A DNA stretch of 64,000 bases from Todiramphus chloris collaris (GCA_025345505.1 JANVCC010000112.1:275585-339584), one strand, 5' to 3'. Shown: positions 26,925 through 40,029, counted from the stretch's first letter. Notes: generated by a model from the letters alone, not told the origin. A program made the numbers and translations.

Positions 26925-27085
26925 AGATGTAATACTATTATTGTCTAGCAATAACTCTGTAAATACATTCCGACTCGACAAATTCTTGCAGCAAAAACCC
27001 GGTGCGTGTCTGCTGTTATTGGTCTAATGAGCTAACTCTGAAATCTGAGCTAACGACAGCTCCCTAGCGGCTGCCGGCCACGCCA
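26925..27085. promoter_or_regulatory. Candidate conserved non-coding element
   Basis: Unique block with TTGTCTAGCAATAAC, GTTATTGGTCTAATGAGC (inverted CCAAT plus TAAT core) and several CpGs, ending in a short GC-rich stretch. Confidence 0.22.
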
Positions 27086-27544
27086 CGAACCGAGAGGAAA
27101 CCTCTTTCAGAGGCCATCACTGCAAACCGTTGCTGACAGCTTGGGACTACACAACACACAGATTTATTTCACAGACAGCCACAGACAGGAATTTAGCACC
27201 CCAAGCCGGCCTCCTGCTTAGCAGAGAAGGTGTTAAAATGCAAGCAGGCAGAGCCTGGCCGCCCCTCCCCACACACGTTTTCTTCCCTGACCCCTCCTCG
27301 GACAAAACACAGTAGCAACTCATCCATTTGGTCACCTGCTCCAGGCAGCAATGCACTCACCAGGTTCCCCTTTTCCATCGCTGTCCCCCACCTAAATCCC
27401 CCCCAAATTTACACAGCACCCATCTCATGGAGGAGATCCAACAAGCCCGACGGCTGCTCCCAGTGCCAACCAAGTTCAGCTGCAATGCCTCCAAAATTCT
27501 CAAATATTTTGCCCAACCTTTCATCCTACAAATTAATTTTTTTC

Positions 27545-27745
27545 TAAACAGCAGCCAACTCCTTCTGCGCCCGACGGCTCGTAATCAATTAACTCGTCCA
27601 AAAAGATTTAAAGGAGAATAAATGGAGAAGTCAGGTACCCTGCTGATACTAACTAAACTGAAGGATTTCTGTCTGTCTTTAAACTTTGGTTTCAACTTTT
27701 CATATATAAGCCTTTATTGTTTCCCTGAAAATCTGTTTATAAGGA
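27545..27745. promoter_or_regulatory. Candidate conserved non-coding element
   Basis: Carries TAATCAATTA (27582-27591, PBX/HOX or paired homeodomain-like), CCTTTATTGTTTCC and GTTTATAAGG words in unique sequence. No ORF of interest. Confidence 0.25.
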
Positions 27746-28807
27746 TTAAAAAAGGATTTGCAGAGATTCACATCATTTCAGTCTAATAATGTGATGATAA
27801 ATCGGGGTTTGAAAAAAAAAGGTCAAACTGATCACTGCAGGTTCTCACACCCACAGATATTTATACATTTATACAGAGAAAGTTCATTTCTATTAACAAC
27901 AACTGTAAAAGCTGCGCGAGATCTCCCAAACCTAGAGGAAATTCGATGCAGTTGGCAGTGTAGCTAGTACTGATTAGATACACAAACCCTGCCTGCTCAC
28001 ACATCATGCTCCTATTTTTAGGTTTTTAGGAAACAAAGAGCCCTTATTAATGGCTATCTTCTGGTTTGGGAAAAAGGGAGGGGAATAATTCTGTTTATAT
28101 TTCTCAATCAGCCTGCTGGCTTTCACACAAAGCACTAAAGCAATTCCACTGGCTAGTGCACTAGATGAGAGATTTAGCAAACATCATTAATATTATTATT
28201 CATTTACTTAATTCATTTCTTTCTTTCTTCCATTCCTAGAGACAGCACAGGAGGATCTAACACGAGCCTCTGCTAGCGACTGTAACTCCCATCGATGTTG
28301 GGCACCTGCCTTCGGGGAAGCGACGCCCCAACCTACACCAGGGGAATAGCTCAATGAAACACAGCAAGAGGTTCCTTCGCAGGGCCACGATGACCTAATG
28401 AAGATGGAAGAGACCTAACTTCTGGAAGTCTGATTCCATCGATAAAGCAGCCCAAAAACTATGGAGTCAAAGAGAAAAATACCGTAAGTGCTTTGTGAAC
28501 ACTACAGGCTAAGTTTTCTCTTTGGACATCGACAAAAGAGTCTTCAAACTGACTTCTCTGGCTCCCCTGGAAAGAGGTCACTGGTGTTATGGGCCATTAG
28601 ATAAGATGATTTACAGCAGAATTCTTAAATTTAAAAGCAACATGCTAGAAACAGTTTCATTTTCAAAAGTTCTTAAGAACTAGCAATGTCTGCGACCCTG
28701 ACTGCTGCCTTTGGGCTATTTGCCCCAAGTGCAGCTATTAGGTTTGGTTTATAATTTCCATCATTAATTCTTAGGCAGCACAGAAGATCTCAGTCTGCAT
28801 AACGACG

Positions 28808-28862
28808 GGGCAGCTAAAGAGCACGTGTTTAACATGCGAGACCTTGGGTCAGAAGCAGGCCA
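28808..28862 (+). mobile_element. Possible tRNA-derived SINE head
   Basis: GGCAGCTAAAGAGCACGTG then TTTAACATGCGAGACCTTGG then GTCAGAAGC resembles a decayed tRNA: an A-box-like start, an anticodon loop around TTTAACATG and a B-box-like GGGTCAGAAG. No intact cloverleaf is evident, so it is not called a tRNA gene. Confidence 0.35.
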
Positions 28863-30663
28863 GCTTCAGGTTTCTCATTTGCTGGTTAAGAAACAGCCTG
28901 CAACCAGCAACAGCGAGGTTCAGCCCTTCACAGCGCTGTCACGCACGTACAAATCAAAACCTCTGCTGATGGCACGACGAACAGCTTGAGCTGATACCCC
29001 TGCCATTCAATTAGAAGCTGCTAGCCTTTTAGCGCTCTGAGGGATTCCTGACGTGTGCTGAGAAACTCTTCCTGGCCCAGAGTAACCAGGCACCGTATTA
29101 ACCAGGTTGCTCAACAGTGACAAAGTGTATTTGCATTCCAAGGTGAAATCTATTAAGGGGGAAAGATGAAGTGTGAGATTTCAGCGCAGACAAGGTGATC
29201 AGATAGTGACATTCTCTTACGCAATCCAGGATATGGTTACCATTCTAAAACGAACTGTTTGTTTACTCTCTCCTCCCCCTATCTACCAAGCACAGGAGAC
29301 TCCAGAGGTGCCCATCAGGGGTACAGCTTCATGCTGCTCAGGATTCAGCTTAGATAAGCATCCAGATGAAGACTGTGAGTTTGAAAAATCAGATAGAAAA
29401 TCTCCTCAACATAGACCCTTCCCCCTTTTAATGTGGTTTGTGCAACTGTTTGTCTAAGGACTATTGAGAGGACTGTTCTTTCCCCATCTCTTTAAGCACA
29501 TTTGCAGCCATTTAGGTGTAGCACTTAATTTCTGAAGAGGCTTATTCTCACCAAGAGACCTCAGTCAACGAACCAGGTTACTGGTTACTGAGACAAAAGC
29601 TTGAAAACATACACCAGAGTTCCTGCCACCACAGGTGAGCATTTGCTGTGCCTGCTCCCAGCAGAAGGCTGTGTAAAGTCAAGTCTGCTGGGCAGAGCAC
29701 TTCACCCGGGCAGCTTCTGCTGAGTCTGCTCTCCCCAAGTCCTGACCTTCCCAAAACTACCCCTTTACTGCTCCCCCCACTTTGTAGCTCTTGGTTTTTT
29801 AGGAGGTAAATTCTACAAGTACAGCCTGATGCAATGTTCTGAGCAGTAAATGGGAATACTTTGCCACCTTGACTTTTGGATCACGTTCTGCTCTTGCACA
29901 CAGACTGAGCCGAGGCAGTTATCAAAGGCTGGTTCTGTTCACTGGCAGAGGGAGAGAACGGCAGCATCTCAGCATCCTGCTTCGCCTTCCCAAACCCCTA
30001 ACCCTGCCTCCCACTCTGGAAAACAACCACTCAGGATTCCCCCCGCTCTCCACAGCAAATCCTAACACAGACAAACCTGGAAATGTAACTGAAGCCCAAC
30101 AGACACCTCACAAAAGGGGAAAGGTTCCCCAGGCAGAGGGTGGGTTTCCCCCTTCCTGGTGTCTCGTGTCACCAAAATGGGAAAAAGCACCACTGCTTTT
30201 GGAGTCCTGCTCAGTTTTGGTCTCTGCTCAGTCTTCTCCCTGGGAGACTTCAATCTGAGAGCCTTTATTTGCCTGGTGTACTGTATGCTGCTGTGTGCAT
30301 ACGTGCCTGATTCCACCTCTTGTTCAGGCCTTTCCTTCTCACCTCTGGTATAATAAAAAATTTCAGATGGAAATTCCTTAGTGCAATTATTCTGACTCCT
30401 TATTGACTTCCTCAGCCTCATTTTCCCACTTTCTGGTTCACAAACATCAAGAAGCCACCACAGTAAAAAACAAAAGCTGAAAGCCTTGATTTTTTCTGCC
30501 CAAACCAAATATTACCAGTTTAAAATATTTCTAGTCTGAGGGGTTTATTTAATTGTGTGCTTTGCACACACGGATGTGCACAACACCCCAGGAAAGCAGA
30601 CTAGCTGAATTCTTCAGGGAGGGGTAAAAAAAAAAGTAAATCAAAAGCACTGCCACAGAATTT

Positions 30664-30682
30664 GGGGGGGGGGGGGGGGGGG
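30664..30682. repeat. Poly-G run (19) followed by (TG)n
   Basis: Nineteen G, then TGTGTGTGCG. Strong G-quadruplex candidate. Confidence 0.9.
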
Positions 30683-30977
30683 TGTGTGCGCAGCTCTATG
30701 GGATATAGCTTTAAAAATTAGTTGGAGAAAATCACTAACACTGAGATCCCACACACAAAAATGAGATTTTATATTCAACATTCTTGCTTGTCTGATTCCT
30801 GTTCTGGGCCCGATCATTCCCATTCACCAACCTCCTCTCCCCAGGTTTTGGGGTTTTTTTCATCTCCAGCCTCCTTTCCCACTCTACACCTTGCTTGTTA
30901 CCCCATTTTCCCAAGACATCCCTCCCCTGTATTTTCCTAAGCCTGTTCAGCTACCCATATAAAGCAAATGGAGATTA

Positions 30978-31072
30978 AAATAAAAACCAAACCAAAAACA
31001 AACCCACAAAACAAAAAAAAAAACCCAACAAAACACACACAAAAACCAAACCAAAACACAAAACCCCCACAC
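30978..31072. repeat. A/C-rich low-complexity tract
   Basis: (AAAACC)-like words without T over about 95 bp, in intron 6. Confidence 0.9.
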
Positions 31073-31683
31073 AATAGGAAGAGATGAAGCTCATTTCAAT
31101 ATATACTATTCCATTGAGCAAGACTAAATCTTTTGTGTACTTAACACCATTAGAAGTGCTTGTAGCTCTGGCTGTGCCAGTGCAGCACACGAGATTGGTG
31201 CCTCTCTCCAGCTTTTCCAGGCTGGGGAATTTGAGTGGCCTCCCCACCAAGGTCTAGAGAGCATCATTACGATATGTTGCAGAAAGGCTCAGAATAACAA
31301 CCAGAGCAATACACCAGACAAAGCGTGGTGGGTTTTGTTTTGGGGATGGGGTTTTTTTATCCACCTCTTCCCTTTACCCAGCAAGATGTGATCTTCCTAC
31401 AATCGCATATTTTTCTTCACTGCAGTCTCGCCAAGGGCAACGCTGCCTCTTGATAATATAATTCTGTAGGTGCACACGACGACTAAGAGAGATGCAGGGG
31501 AATTTGGGGGTTGGAGGCAGATCATTTTAAATCAAGCATAAGAAAAAGGTACTGTGCAGAGCTGGGTGGTGTGAGATCAGAAAACAACTTCTCTTCTCTG
31601 ATCCATACTATAGATCTCACCACCTAGTGTCCTACTTCCCCTACATACACATAAGTCTCCCTTATGTCAGCACTGTACCTTGA

Positions 31684-31699
31684 GGGGGGGGGGGGGGGG
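31684..31699. repeat. Poly-G run (16)
   Basis: Sixteen G, then AAGAATAAAAGAG; about 1 kb from the 19-G run in the same orientation. Confidence 0.9.
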
Positions 31700-32329
31700 A
31701 AGAATAAAAGAGAAATAAAATCAACAGTAGCAGCAAGGAGCCATCCCTTTCAGTGCTGGCAGCACAGTAGCATTAGGCAGGTTCACTGGGCTAGACCCTC
31801 TTTCTGCGTCGGCTGCAAGACAGTTTGTGACTCTAAGAGCTCACAACCCAAACCAATCCCAGCTGAACAGCAAGACCTCCCTTCTGTGAAATTTAAATTA
31901 AAAGGTGTTAAGAATAGTCATTTCACTACCACAGTCTTTACCAATTAAGCTAAGTGTTCAATATGCTCAGGCTGCCCTCTAATTTTGATTGGTCCCCCAC
32001 CCACGTGCTAACTCCAAAGACTGATTTTAAAAATTAAAATCATTGTTGCAGTTTGCTTAGTTTAATACAAAGCAAGAGCACGTCCCCTCACGAATGCTAC
32101 CGCAAGTGGCTACGTAGCCTGACCCTGACTTATAATCCCCTGTAAATTCACCCAAAAAGTCATGAACTACATAATATTAGTTCTTACAGACTGACATATT
32201 TCCCTGATCTTTCATGAGCCACATGGGGAAACAGTTTTCGCCTGATCTGAATGAAGAAGAAAAACAGTGATCCTAATCAACCGTTTACCCTTAGTGGCTT
32301 CCCTAAACAAATCTGGGAAAGAGCTTAAA

Positions 32330-32525
32330 GGCTTGGGAATATCCTCGACCCTGCTTGATGCACTGTAATAACCCTACCTAATTATACTGATATAAAAACT
32401 AATTGGAAAGATAGCAAATGTCAGGGTAAGATGCAAATTGTAGGGTGTTAATTGCTGAACAGGTGCTGGAATAGAATTAAATGAGCATCTTGATTAGGAG
32501 AGTGGAAAAAACAAATGTGGACCCC
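32330..32525. promoter_or_regulatory. Candidate conserved non-coding element with a perfect octamer
   Basis: Contains CTAATTATAC (32378), ACTAATTGG (32398), a perfect octamer ATGCAAAT (32431-32438), GTTAATTGC (32447) and E-box CAGGTG (32460-32465), with no repeat content. Confidence 0.3.
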
Positions 32526-35500
32526 GAAATCAAGTTGGCCACGTGAATTATTTAGCAGCCTCCTTGTACCAGCAAAAGGTCATGTTGATGTGACCTCTGC
32601 TTTGTGATGGGTGGGCTGACAAAACAATAGTGAACTCCGGGAGAAAACATGGCTCAGGAGGGAGATGAGAGTATACAACATGGACAAATTTCAGTGGGAT
32701 AAGGGAGGAGCTTTTTTTACTGGTGGACTTGTAAATGGGTAACATGCTAGTAAAAAGTGTTCCATCCAGATCACTGAAGTAATACAGAGCTGCTAGTCCT
32801 GAAGCTAGAGGAGCCCCTGACTGCAGGAGACCACACAGGTACACCACCTGGTCCTGCTCCAGTTCTGGCCTTAAAACCCCAGAAACGAGGCTACTGCCTT
32901 TACAGCAGATATTCTGGGATAGGAATGTTGGTCCAAACAGAAATGGACTAAAAGCCAGCTTTTGCATTTGCACAGAACTTAACAGGATTTTCATCTGCAG
33001 TCAGAAGTTCTTCAGTGATGCTACTACAGTAGTAAATTTTGTTTCACACAGGCCCTCAGAAAGTCATCTCACGTTTCAGTTGCCACTGAAAGACCAAGCA
33101 AACAGATTAAATCAAGTAACATCAATTTGACCAATAGTCTAGCAATAAGAGACCCTAACATTAGCAGTTTTTATTTGGGGGGCATATAAGTACCATAAAT
33201 CTCATGAAGGATTTATTCCTGCTTCAGTTCTCTCTAATTTTGAATCTGAGACTACTTTTTCTTGGTGAAAAAAAAAAAAAAAAGAATTTTACAAGGACGC
33301 ACTGGGGGTTGAACAAGGTTTTATAAAGAAAATACTTTTATTTTAAAAGACAGTTTCAATAAGTCACAGAACATACTGAAATGTTTTGTCTCTAGACTAA
33401 TTCTCCACTAAATAAACTTCTACATATCAGCCCTTTTTTGCAGAAAACTGGGCTGAGCACACAGTTCATACAGACAATAACACTGCTTCCACTATCATTC
33501 CAGCACCGGGTGCTGTTAAGGCAGCAGGGAGAATGTGACCACCTGTGCTTTTGACAGCTCCTCAAGAGGAAAACATACCGTGCACAAGATGACAGCCCAA
33601 GTCAGTGACAAAAAGACCCCGTGTGTAAGAAAGCCAGCTCCCCTCTCTCCACCTAAAGGCTAGAAGAATTCAATAAAGAGATCAGCGATGGTGCCAAGTC
33701 ATACGAAAGGCACGTTTCTGCTCGAAGAACTGCAAGAAAGGGACAGTGCTTACAGTGCGTGCTCTCAGGTGGGGCTGCACACAGGCAAGGGACGTGCTGC
33801 TGCCACGCCGTGCTCAGAAAGCAGCAGACACCACTTCAGAGGAATACAGAAGATGTTACACAGATCTGCAGGGGCAGTGGGAGCAACACGCTTAAGATCG
33901 AAAACTTAGCTTTACAACACTAAGACCTGAAGTCGCCTTTGTATCCGGGGGATGAGACGCACCACGGGTGACAGGAGAACAAAGTGGGTACCACACTGCA
34001 CTGCTCGGTCTCCTGGGATAAAGGCACCGATTCATTATCTGCACACCAGCCTTTTTGGGGCCTCCACTGCTAGAGGAGGGAGCTGCCAATCACCTTCCAT
34101 TCTGCAGACTTATATTTAGTGCTTGCAGTGTGGGCTGGAGGCAGCTGCAGGGAGAAACAGGCTCAGTTAATTTTTCAAGTTCAGATCCATGTCTTAGAAG
34201 GGAAGGGTGGCAACAGAAATCGGGTTGTTTCTCCAGTGACTTCAGCTTTAATTTGCCATTCAGGACCACTACAGGTACCCAGGGTGTCCTTGAAACGTTG
34301 TACCTGGCGAGAGCGGGGAGGACGAGGTGATGACAGAGAGACTCAGTTTGTGTAGGGTTAGGCTGAGCAGAATCTTGGTAGCCTATGAAAACCTGGTAGG
34401 TATTGTACATGAGTATGACCACAGCTCTGCTATAGGCTGCTTTGTGCAGCTGTGGAGAACTAGTGTCCTGTCATCCCTCAGTGCCAGTGCTGACACTCGC
34501 CCACACCAGCTCAGGCAAGGGCTCTGGATTTTTTATATAGAGAAAAATAATGCACATGAAAGAGGGGAAATTTAAAATTGATTTAAACACTCCTATTAAA
34601 GCTTACAGGAAGATAAACCTTCACCCACACCTGCAGCTTCCACTGATGTTACTGGGAAGTCTTTCACACACCAAAGGTCTGAAGGACAGGAATATTACTG
34701 AGCTCACAAAAACTCATTCTGAAGCTAGAAAATGCTAGAATTACCATCACAGAAGTAACTCTGATTTAAATCCTTCTTGACATACACAGCACAATCCTTA
34801 ATTATATTATAATACCTTCCCCAGGTGTCAGCATGTACTTCACCCCCATCTCTATTTCTACCTGCTCACTCTAGCTGCTCCTTGCCTCTTCCCCAGCCTG
34901 TGGATGAGCCCAGGTCCTAATCTTCCAGTCAAGACTCCCAGTCGGGTACAGAATTCCTCAGCAAGCCTTAAAGCCTAGCTCTCTTAACCAGAGGTACCAT
35001 TTCCCCACACTGCAAGTAAGCCCCGCTCCCAAACTGGGCACAATCCACATCCACAAGAGTTACAGCTGAGCCTTGGCCGATACAAAACCGTCTGAGCTGC
35101 CCGAGAGTTCACAGTAGCCAAGGAACCACCTTTGATCTGTGCAAAGAGAGAGCATTTCTATTAAACCCAGCATTTATATCTTCTCTGCTTTTCTGTCTGG
35201 TGTTTGGCTAAATAGAAAGAATCTGACAGCGATACTGTTTTGAAGGCACTGAAGTAGAGCTAGAAAATGAGAGAACCAGATGTCCCTGAAGGAATGCTGG
35301 GAAATGTTTGAGATAAAGGGGAAGGGGGGGAAACAACAAAAAAAAAAAAAACCAAAAGGAAAAAAAAAAAAAATCCCACCTTTAACCAAAATGTCCCAGA
35401 GGATATCTTTTTTGGAGGTTCTGTGTCAACAAGTGACACTGACACAACACTGTATGCTTTTCCTCCCCTCTTTAGCAGGGGAATTTTGACTGACCAGATA

Positions 35501-36004
35501 TTTTGTCAACATCAAGTAGAATGATTTACACTGGCATGGATTCAACCTTAAAAGTCTTTGTTATTTTTCTTCAAGACACAGAGCACCCATGTTTCTAAAG
35601 AGAGCAGAGATTTGGAAAAATATCCCTATCCAAGTATCCACTCACACTCCAAATTAAGATCTAGCACAATCTCATTTGAAGACCCAGTGCAATTTCTAGT
35701 AGCTAGAAATTCAAGGATCATTTAAAGCTGTCCAGAATAAAAACTGAGAATAGCTCCATAAGATAAAGAGCGTGTGTGAAGGAGGCAGACCTCTTCAGCT
35801 CTACCCATCCTCCAAAGCAGCACTTTCTGGTTCAGATTTGTGTCAACATGAGACTCACAAGTTTCATCTTTTCAAAAAAAAAAACCAAAAAACCTGTAGT
35901 TTCTTACAGAAAGTTTGCAAATGTGAAACAAAGCAGAAACCCAGACAGGATTCTTATTAGTTTCATTTATCTTTTCAGGACTCAGTTTTAACAGAATATT
36001 TCTG

Positions 36005-36290
36005 TGCGTGCTTCTTGATATTGATGCTAAATAATATAAAGTGCTAATTGCTTTGCTGAATTGGGATCCTTTTGCTGAAAGAGCTTTTTATCAACGTTGC
36101 GTAAGAAAACCTAACCGCAGCTCTTCAAAAATAATTAAATCCAATTTGTATTGGCATCAACACTCTCAGCTTCAAGACTAATTTCTTTATGCCATCAGCT
36201 AATTTCATCTGTTCGCTGTGTACCGGCTTTCAACCGCTTTAAACGCCTCTGTAATTACCCTCCCTATGCCACCTCTTCTCAAACACTCAG
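36005..36290. promoter_or_regulatory. Candidate conserved non-coding element in intron 6
   Basis: Motif-dense: GTGCTAATTGC, TTTTTATCAACG, TTGCGTAA (C/EBP or PAR-bZIP-like, 36097), AAATAATTAAATCC. Two overlapping open frames here (139 and 103 codons) match no family I know. Confidence 0.27.
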
Positions 36291-36817
36291 CGATCTTCCT
36301 CCAAGGTTTGGCACTTGGAAAGAAGATCGCGTGTGTCTGGCTAACGCAAACATACCTCGCGCAGCCCTGCTCCCGCAGCACAGCTCTCGGGCACAGAGCC
36401 GTAAGAGCAAGGCAATTATTTCTATCCTTTCTGATACCAGCCTCTTGCACAGAGCTGCAAAGATCAAGACAAGGACCCAGACGGAAAAATATGGTAGCAG
36501 AAAACTTTTCCCCTGGAGCAAAGGAATAGCCCTAACTAGAGCAAGTGAACTCCTACCATCATCAGGCTGAAAATCCAGCTTGGTAGCGCAGTCAGCAGTA
36601 ACAAGGCAAAGCGTAAGAGGCATGCAGGACTGATGGCATGTCCTGGGGAGAAAGGGGACTGGTTCTTTGGGGTAAGCACTGGGAATACAGGGGAAAGACT
36701 GTCAGCGGAGCAACTTCCTAGTAGGCTACAGAGCCTGAATCCTGAAAGGATTTGTGGTGATTGATGGCATCATTTTACTTTCCTTGGGATTCACATTTCC
36801 AATGAGAATAGTTATTC

Positions 36818-36836
36818 TTTTTTTTTTTTTTTTTTT
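36818..36836. repeat. Poly-T run (19)
   Basis: Simple homopolymer; no adjacent retroposon body recognised. Confidence 0.9.
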
Positions 36837-37754
36837 AAAGGGATGAAAAATCCGTGGAGCGTAATTTTCTGCCTTCATGCCAAAAACTGAGCAGAGGGAA
36901 AAGGGCTCAACATTCCACAGGCTGCAGAGCTGGAGTCACTTCCCTCACTAATCGCCCCAGGCCATGTGGGTATGAAGTTATGACACTTGAAGCTGCAAAG
37001 CTTCTACATCCCAGGCTCTGCCAGCTCAGTCACTGGGCCACTTTTCTAAAAAAAATTGCTTTGGTACTCAACTGTGTGTATTAAACTGACATCACTGTGT
37101 CTGAACACGCGAGCAAGAATGTTTGGGGGTTTTTATTTGGTTTTTCCCCTCAGTGAGAACGCTATTTAAAGTGCAGATTAAAAATCTGATTTTCATTTTA
37201 TTATCTCAATGAAGATGTTTTTGCTGGATGTAGTGGTGTCTAGAAACAGAACCTTCTGAAAATGTCTCACAGTAGGAATTCAGAATAAATCTGAAAGCAC
37301 CCAAAATTGTTAGCTGCTTTTGAATTTTCTTCCTGCTAAAATATATATAACCACTTCCAGAGTACTGGAATACAACCTTGGCCCTGCTTCCACTAAAATG
37401 AAAGGAAGTTTTGGGGTGGATTTGCACAAGATAAATCCCCAAACCTCTAACGTATCATACAAATAGGAGCACTGGTGTTTATTTTTTGCTGGAATAAATA
37501 CAAAAATCCCTTTGGTGGGAGAAATGCCATCAGCTGGTGAAATCAGCTTTATGCCATCTCCTGTCGGTGTGAGAGCACTTGGGAGATCATCAGAGGGGCA
37601 AGTGATTAAAAGCCACCATAGGGCTATCAGTTGCCACTTCATTTTATTTTATTTTCTTGAAATAGCCTTTGTAGGAAAGATAAAAACCCACGTAGGAGAG
37701 AGCAGCTCCTTTTGCCTAATGGGTTCACAGGCACTGAGACTCGAATAAGCTGAC

Positions 37755-37950
37755 TGCTTAAAAACAACTCAGGAGCCACAGTAAAAGATAGAAAATTATT
37801 GCTTCCTGTCATGACCAAATATTAAACACAGCACACACCTAATGGCTCTATCACTCCCCAGGGATGAAGCTTTATGAACAATAAAATCCCAGCAGACTTG
37901 CACTGTTTGGACTTAGAAGCCTCATTATAGGCTCACTGATCCAACACAAT
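37755..37950. promoter_or_regulatory. Candidate conserved non-coding element in intron 6
   Basis: Non-repetitive block with AAATTATTGC, CTTCCTGTC (ETS-like), AAATATTAAACAC and the EBF palindrome at 37855. Nothing coding. Confidence 0.3.
37855..37864. promoter_or_regulatory. Perfect EBF-type binding palindrome TCCCCAGGGA
   Basis: Exact match to the COE/EBF family recognition sequence TCCCNNGGGA. It lies in EBF2 intron 6 within an AT-rich block (37755-37950) that looks non-repetitive. It could be an autoregulatory site; a ten-base match can also arise by chance. Confidence 0.4.
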
Positions 37951-38215
37951 TTACAAGCTCAATGGACTCCACTTGAAGGAAAAGCCACCAAACGTGGAGT
38001 TATAAATGGAAAACCCACGGAGAAATAAGCATTTCTTTGTGAAGGAAATTAGCAGAGAAGAGGAGATGGAGAGGAAAAGTTAAAAAAAGAAAGATGGGTT
38101 GGATGACAGCAGCATGTTAGAGATCCAAATCAGAGAGAAAGATTGGACCACAAATCACACTCGCAGAGAGGAAACGCTCTTTCAGGACGTGCTTACATGC
38201 CTGGAACACACGAGA

Positions 38216-38320
38216 CTTGGATCCCACTCCACAGTGTCAAAAATTGTCTCTGCTACGTGATCTTGGGCAAGTCACGTAAGCTCTTAATGTCTTTAAAATG
38301 ATAACTGACTTCAGCAAGTT
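38216..38320 (+). mobile_element. MIR/CORE-type SINE remnant
   Basis: CTGCTACGTGATCTTGGGCA followed by AGTCACGTAAGCTCTTAATG matches the core of MIR-type SINEs (TGTGACCTTGGGCAAGTCAC). Preceded by GACTTGGATCCCACTCCACA, like the MIR head-core junction. Plus orientation. Confidence 0.6.
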
Positions 38321-40029
38321 TCAGATAATATGTTATGTATTTTTGATCTCAGCCTTGTCTTCATTTTACAAGGACTTTGGGTGATGTTCTGAGCAGGACA
38401 AATTATTTCATACTCTATCCAAAAGCAGGAAGCATCACATATTAATTGGGAGGCCACCTTCAGATGTGAAGCAATTGCTTCAGAGAGGCTGAAATCCTAG
38501 GATGTTTGCAGGGTGGAAAATACATGAGAACCTACCAGAAACAGATGGTGAAAGAAACGCGCAAGGAAGGGATGGACAGAAACAAAAGGTTCAAAAGGAA
38601 AGCAAGAGGCAGTAACAAAAAAGATTAAGGCAGATGAAGTGACAAGTCCATAAAACCAGGTCTAGATGGAGGCCGAGAGGAGTGCAAAACTGATAAGGAA
38701 GGGTATTTGAGGTCACAGGCACACAGAAGATGCTTTCATTAGGTTGCAAATACTGGGAAATATTGGCCTTTTCAGTGATGAGTGCAGGCAGGTCCAGGCA
38801 AACACAGAGCCATTTTCAAAACGTTGAGCTGTAGAGCTCCCATCTCACACACCACTGCTCTACATGAGCAGAACTTCTTTTGGGCTGTTTGCAGAGTGAA
38901 TTTACCCTCATCTTCTATTCCTGGAGGTGCTTTAGCTCATGGGAAACTTGCATTCCGTTCACCTCTCCACCACTACCAAACTGAGTGGTCCCAATGGCTC
39001 CTTACGCTGCTCTCTCAACTGTCCTAAGACCTCTTATTATCAGCTGCCTGTGCAGCCACTTAACCTCCCCACTGTCGATGAGAACACAACAGAGACTGAA
39101 TCAACTTCTCCTTTATCGCAGGGACAAAGCTTCAATTTAAAAAGGACAAGGATTTCTCACACACACAGTGTTTGCACTTTGCTCAGAACTTTGCATTGCT
39201 CAGTCAGGACGCAGCCAGCCAGCACCATCGCTGCTTTTGATCTCAGCTACAGCACAACTAATCTAACAAGACTGGAACCCATCCCTGCTTGCTGTCCAAA
39301 CTGCACTAAAGCATCATGGTGGCTTATCTGATTTACGCAGAATTGCTAAAGTCCTTTGGGTCTTGCCTTCATTGGACTTATTTTCTTGAGGCTTCCAGGC
39401 AGTAGCAGCAATAGTCAGATTTTGTTTCTTTAGATTATATAATGTGTCTTTGCTCAGACTTAACCATTCTCCCCTTGTAGTTCTGAAACCAGAGCATGTG
39501 CTAACTATTCCAGTTACAGGCTTAGTGGAACTAAAGCAATCAGGATGGGTTAACACTCCCTTCCCAGCACATTTTCCCCTCTAAGATATCCCAAAAGGCA
39601 GATGCTCCATTCAGGGGAGTCAGGTGAGGCGCTCAGGAGAAAGTGGCTGCACAGTTGCACCAAGACAGCACGTGGTTGGGAGCACACATGGACAAAAAGC
39701 TCCTGGAAAGGAGCTTCCGCTTCTGTGAGCTTCCTAGCAAATCTATCCTTGAAATCAGCACTGATTTAAACTCATGTCATTTATTTTTGCGTAGTTTCAG
39801 AAGCAGCAGCACCTTCAGGCCAGGCTGCTGCAGCTGGCAGCCCGGAGGAGAAAAACTTTGTCAATCACTCTAAACCAAGCTCCACCCTAAGGGCAGCAGC
39901 CTCCCACCTCAGCACAGTATCTCCACACATGGATTCGCAGCGCGTCTTTGTGTCGCAGTGAAAGCTAGAACAGCACACACACTTGTTTAGCGTCAGCCTG
40001 CGTGAACAGATAGAAAAACCCCGGGAGTG

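Noticed and set aside
30178-30353. Signal-peptide-like frame at 30159-30353
   Set aside because: Hydrophobic by chance; no conserved cysteine pattern, splice sites or family match.
36151-36570. 139-codon plus-strand frame
   Set aside because: No family resemblance and competing frames overlap it; the DNA looks regulatory.
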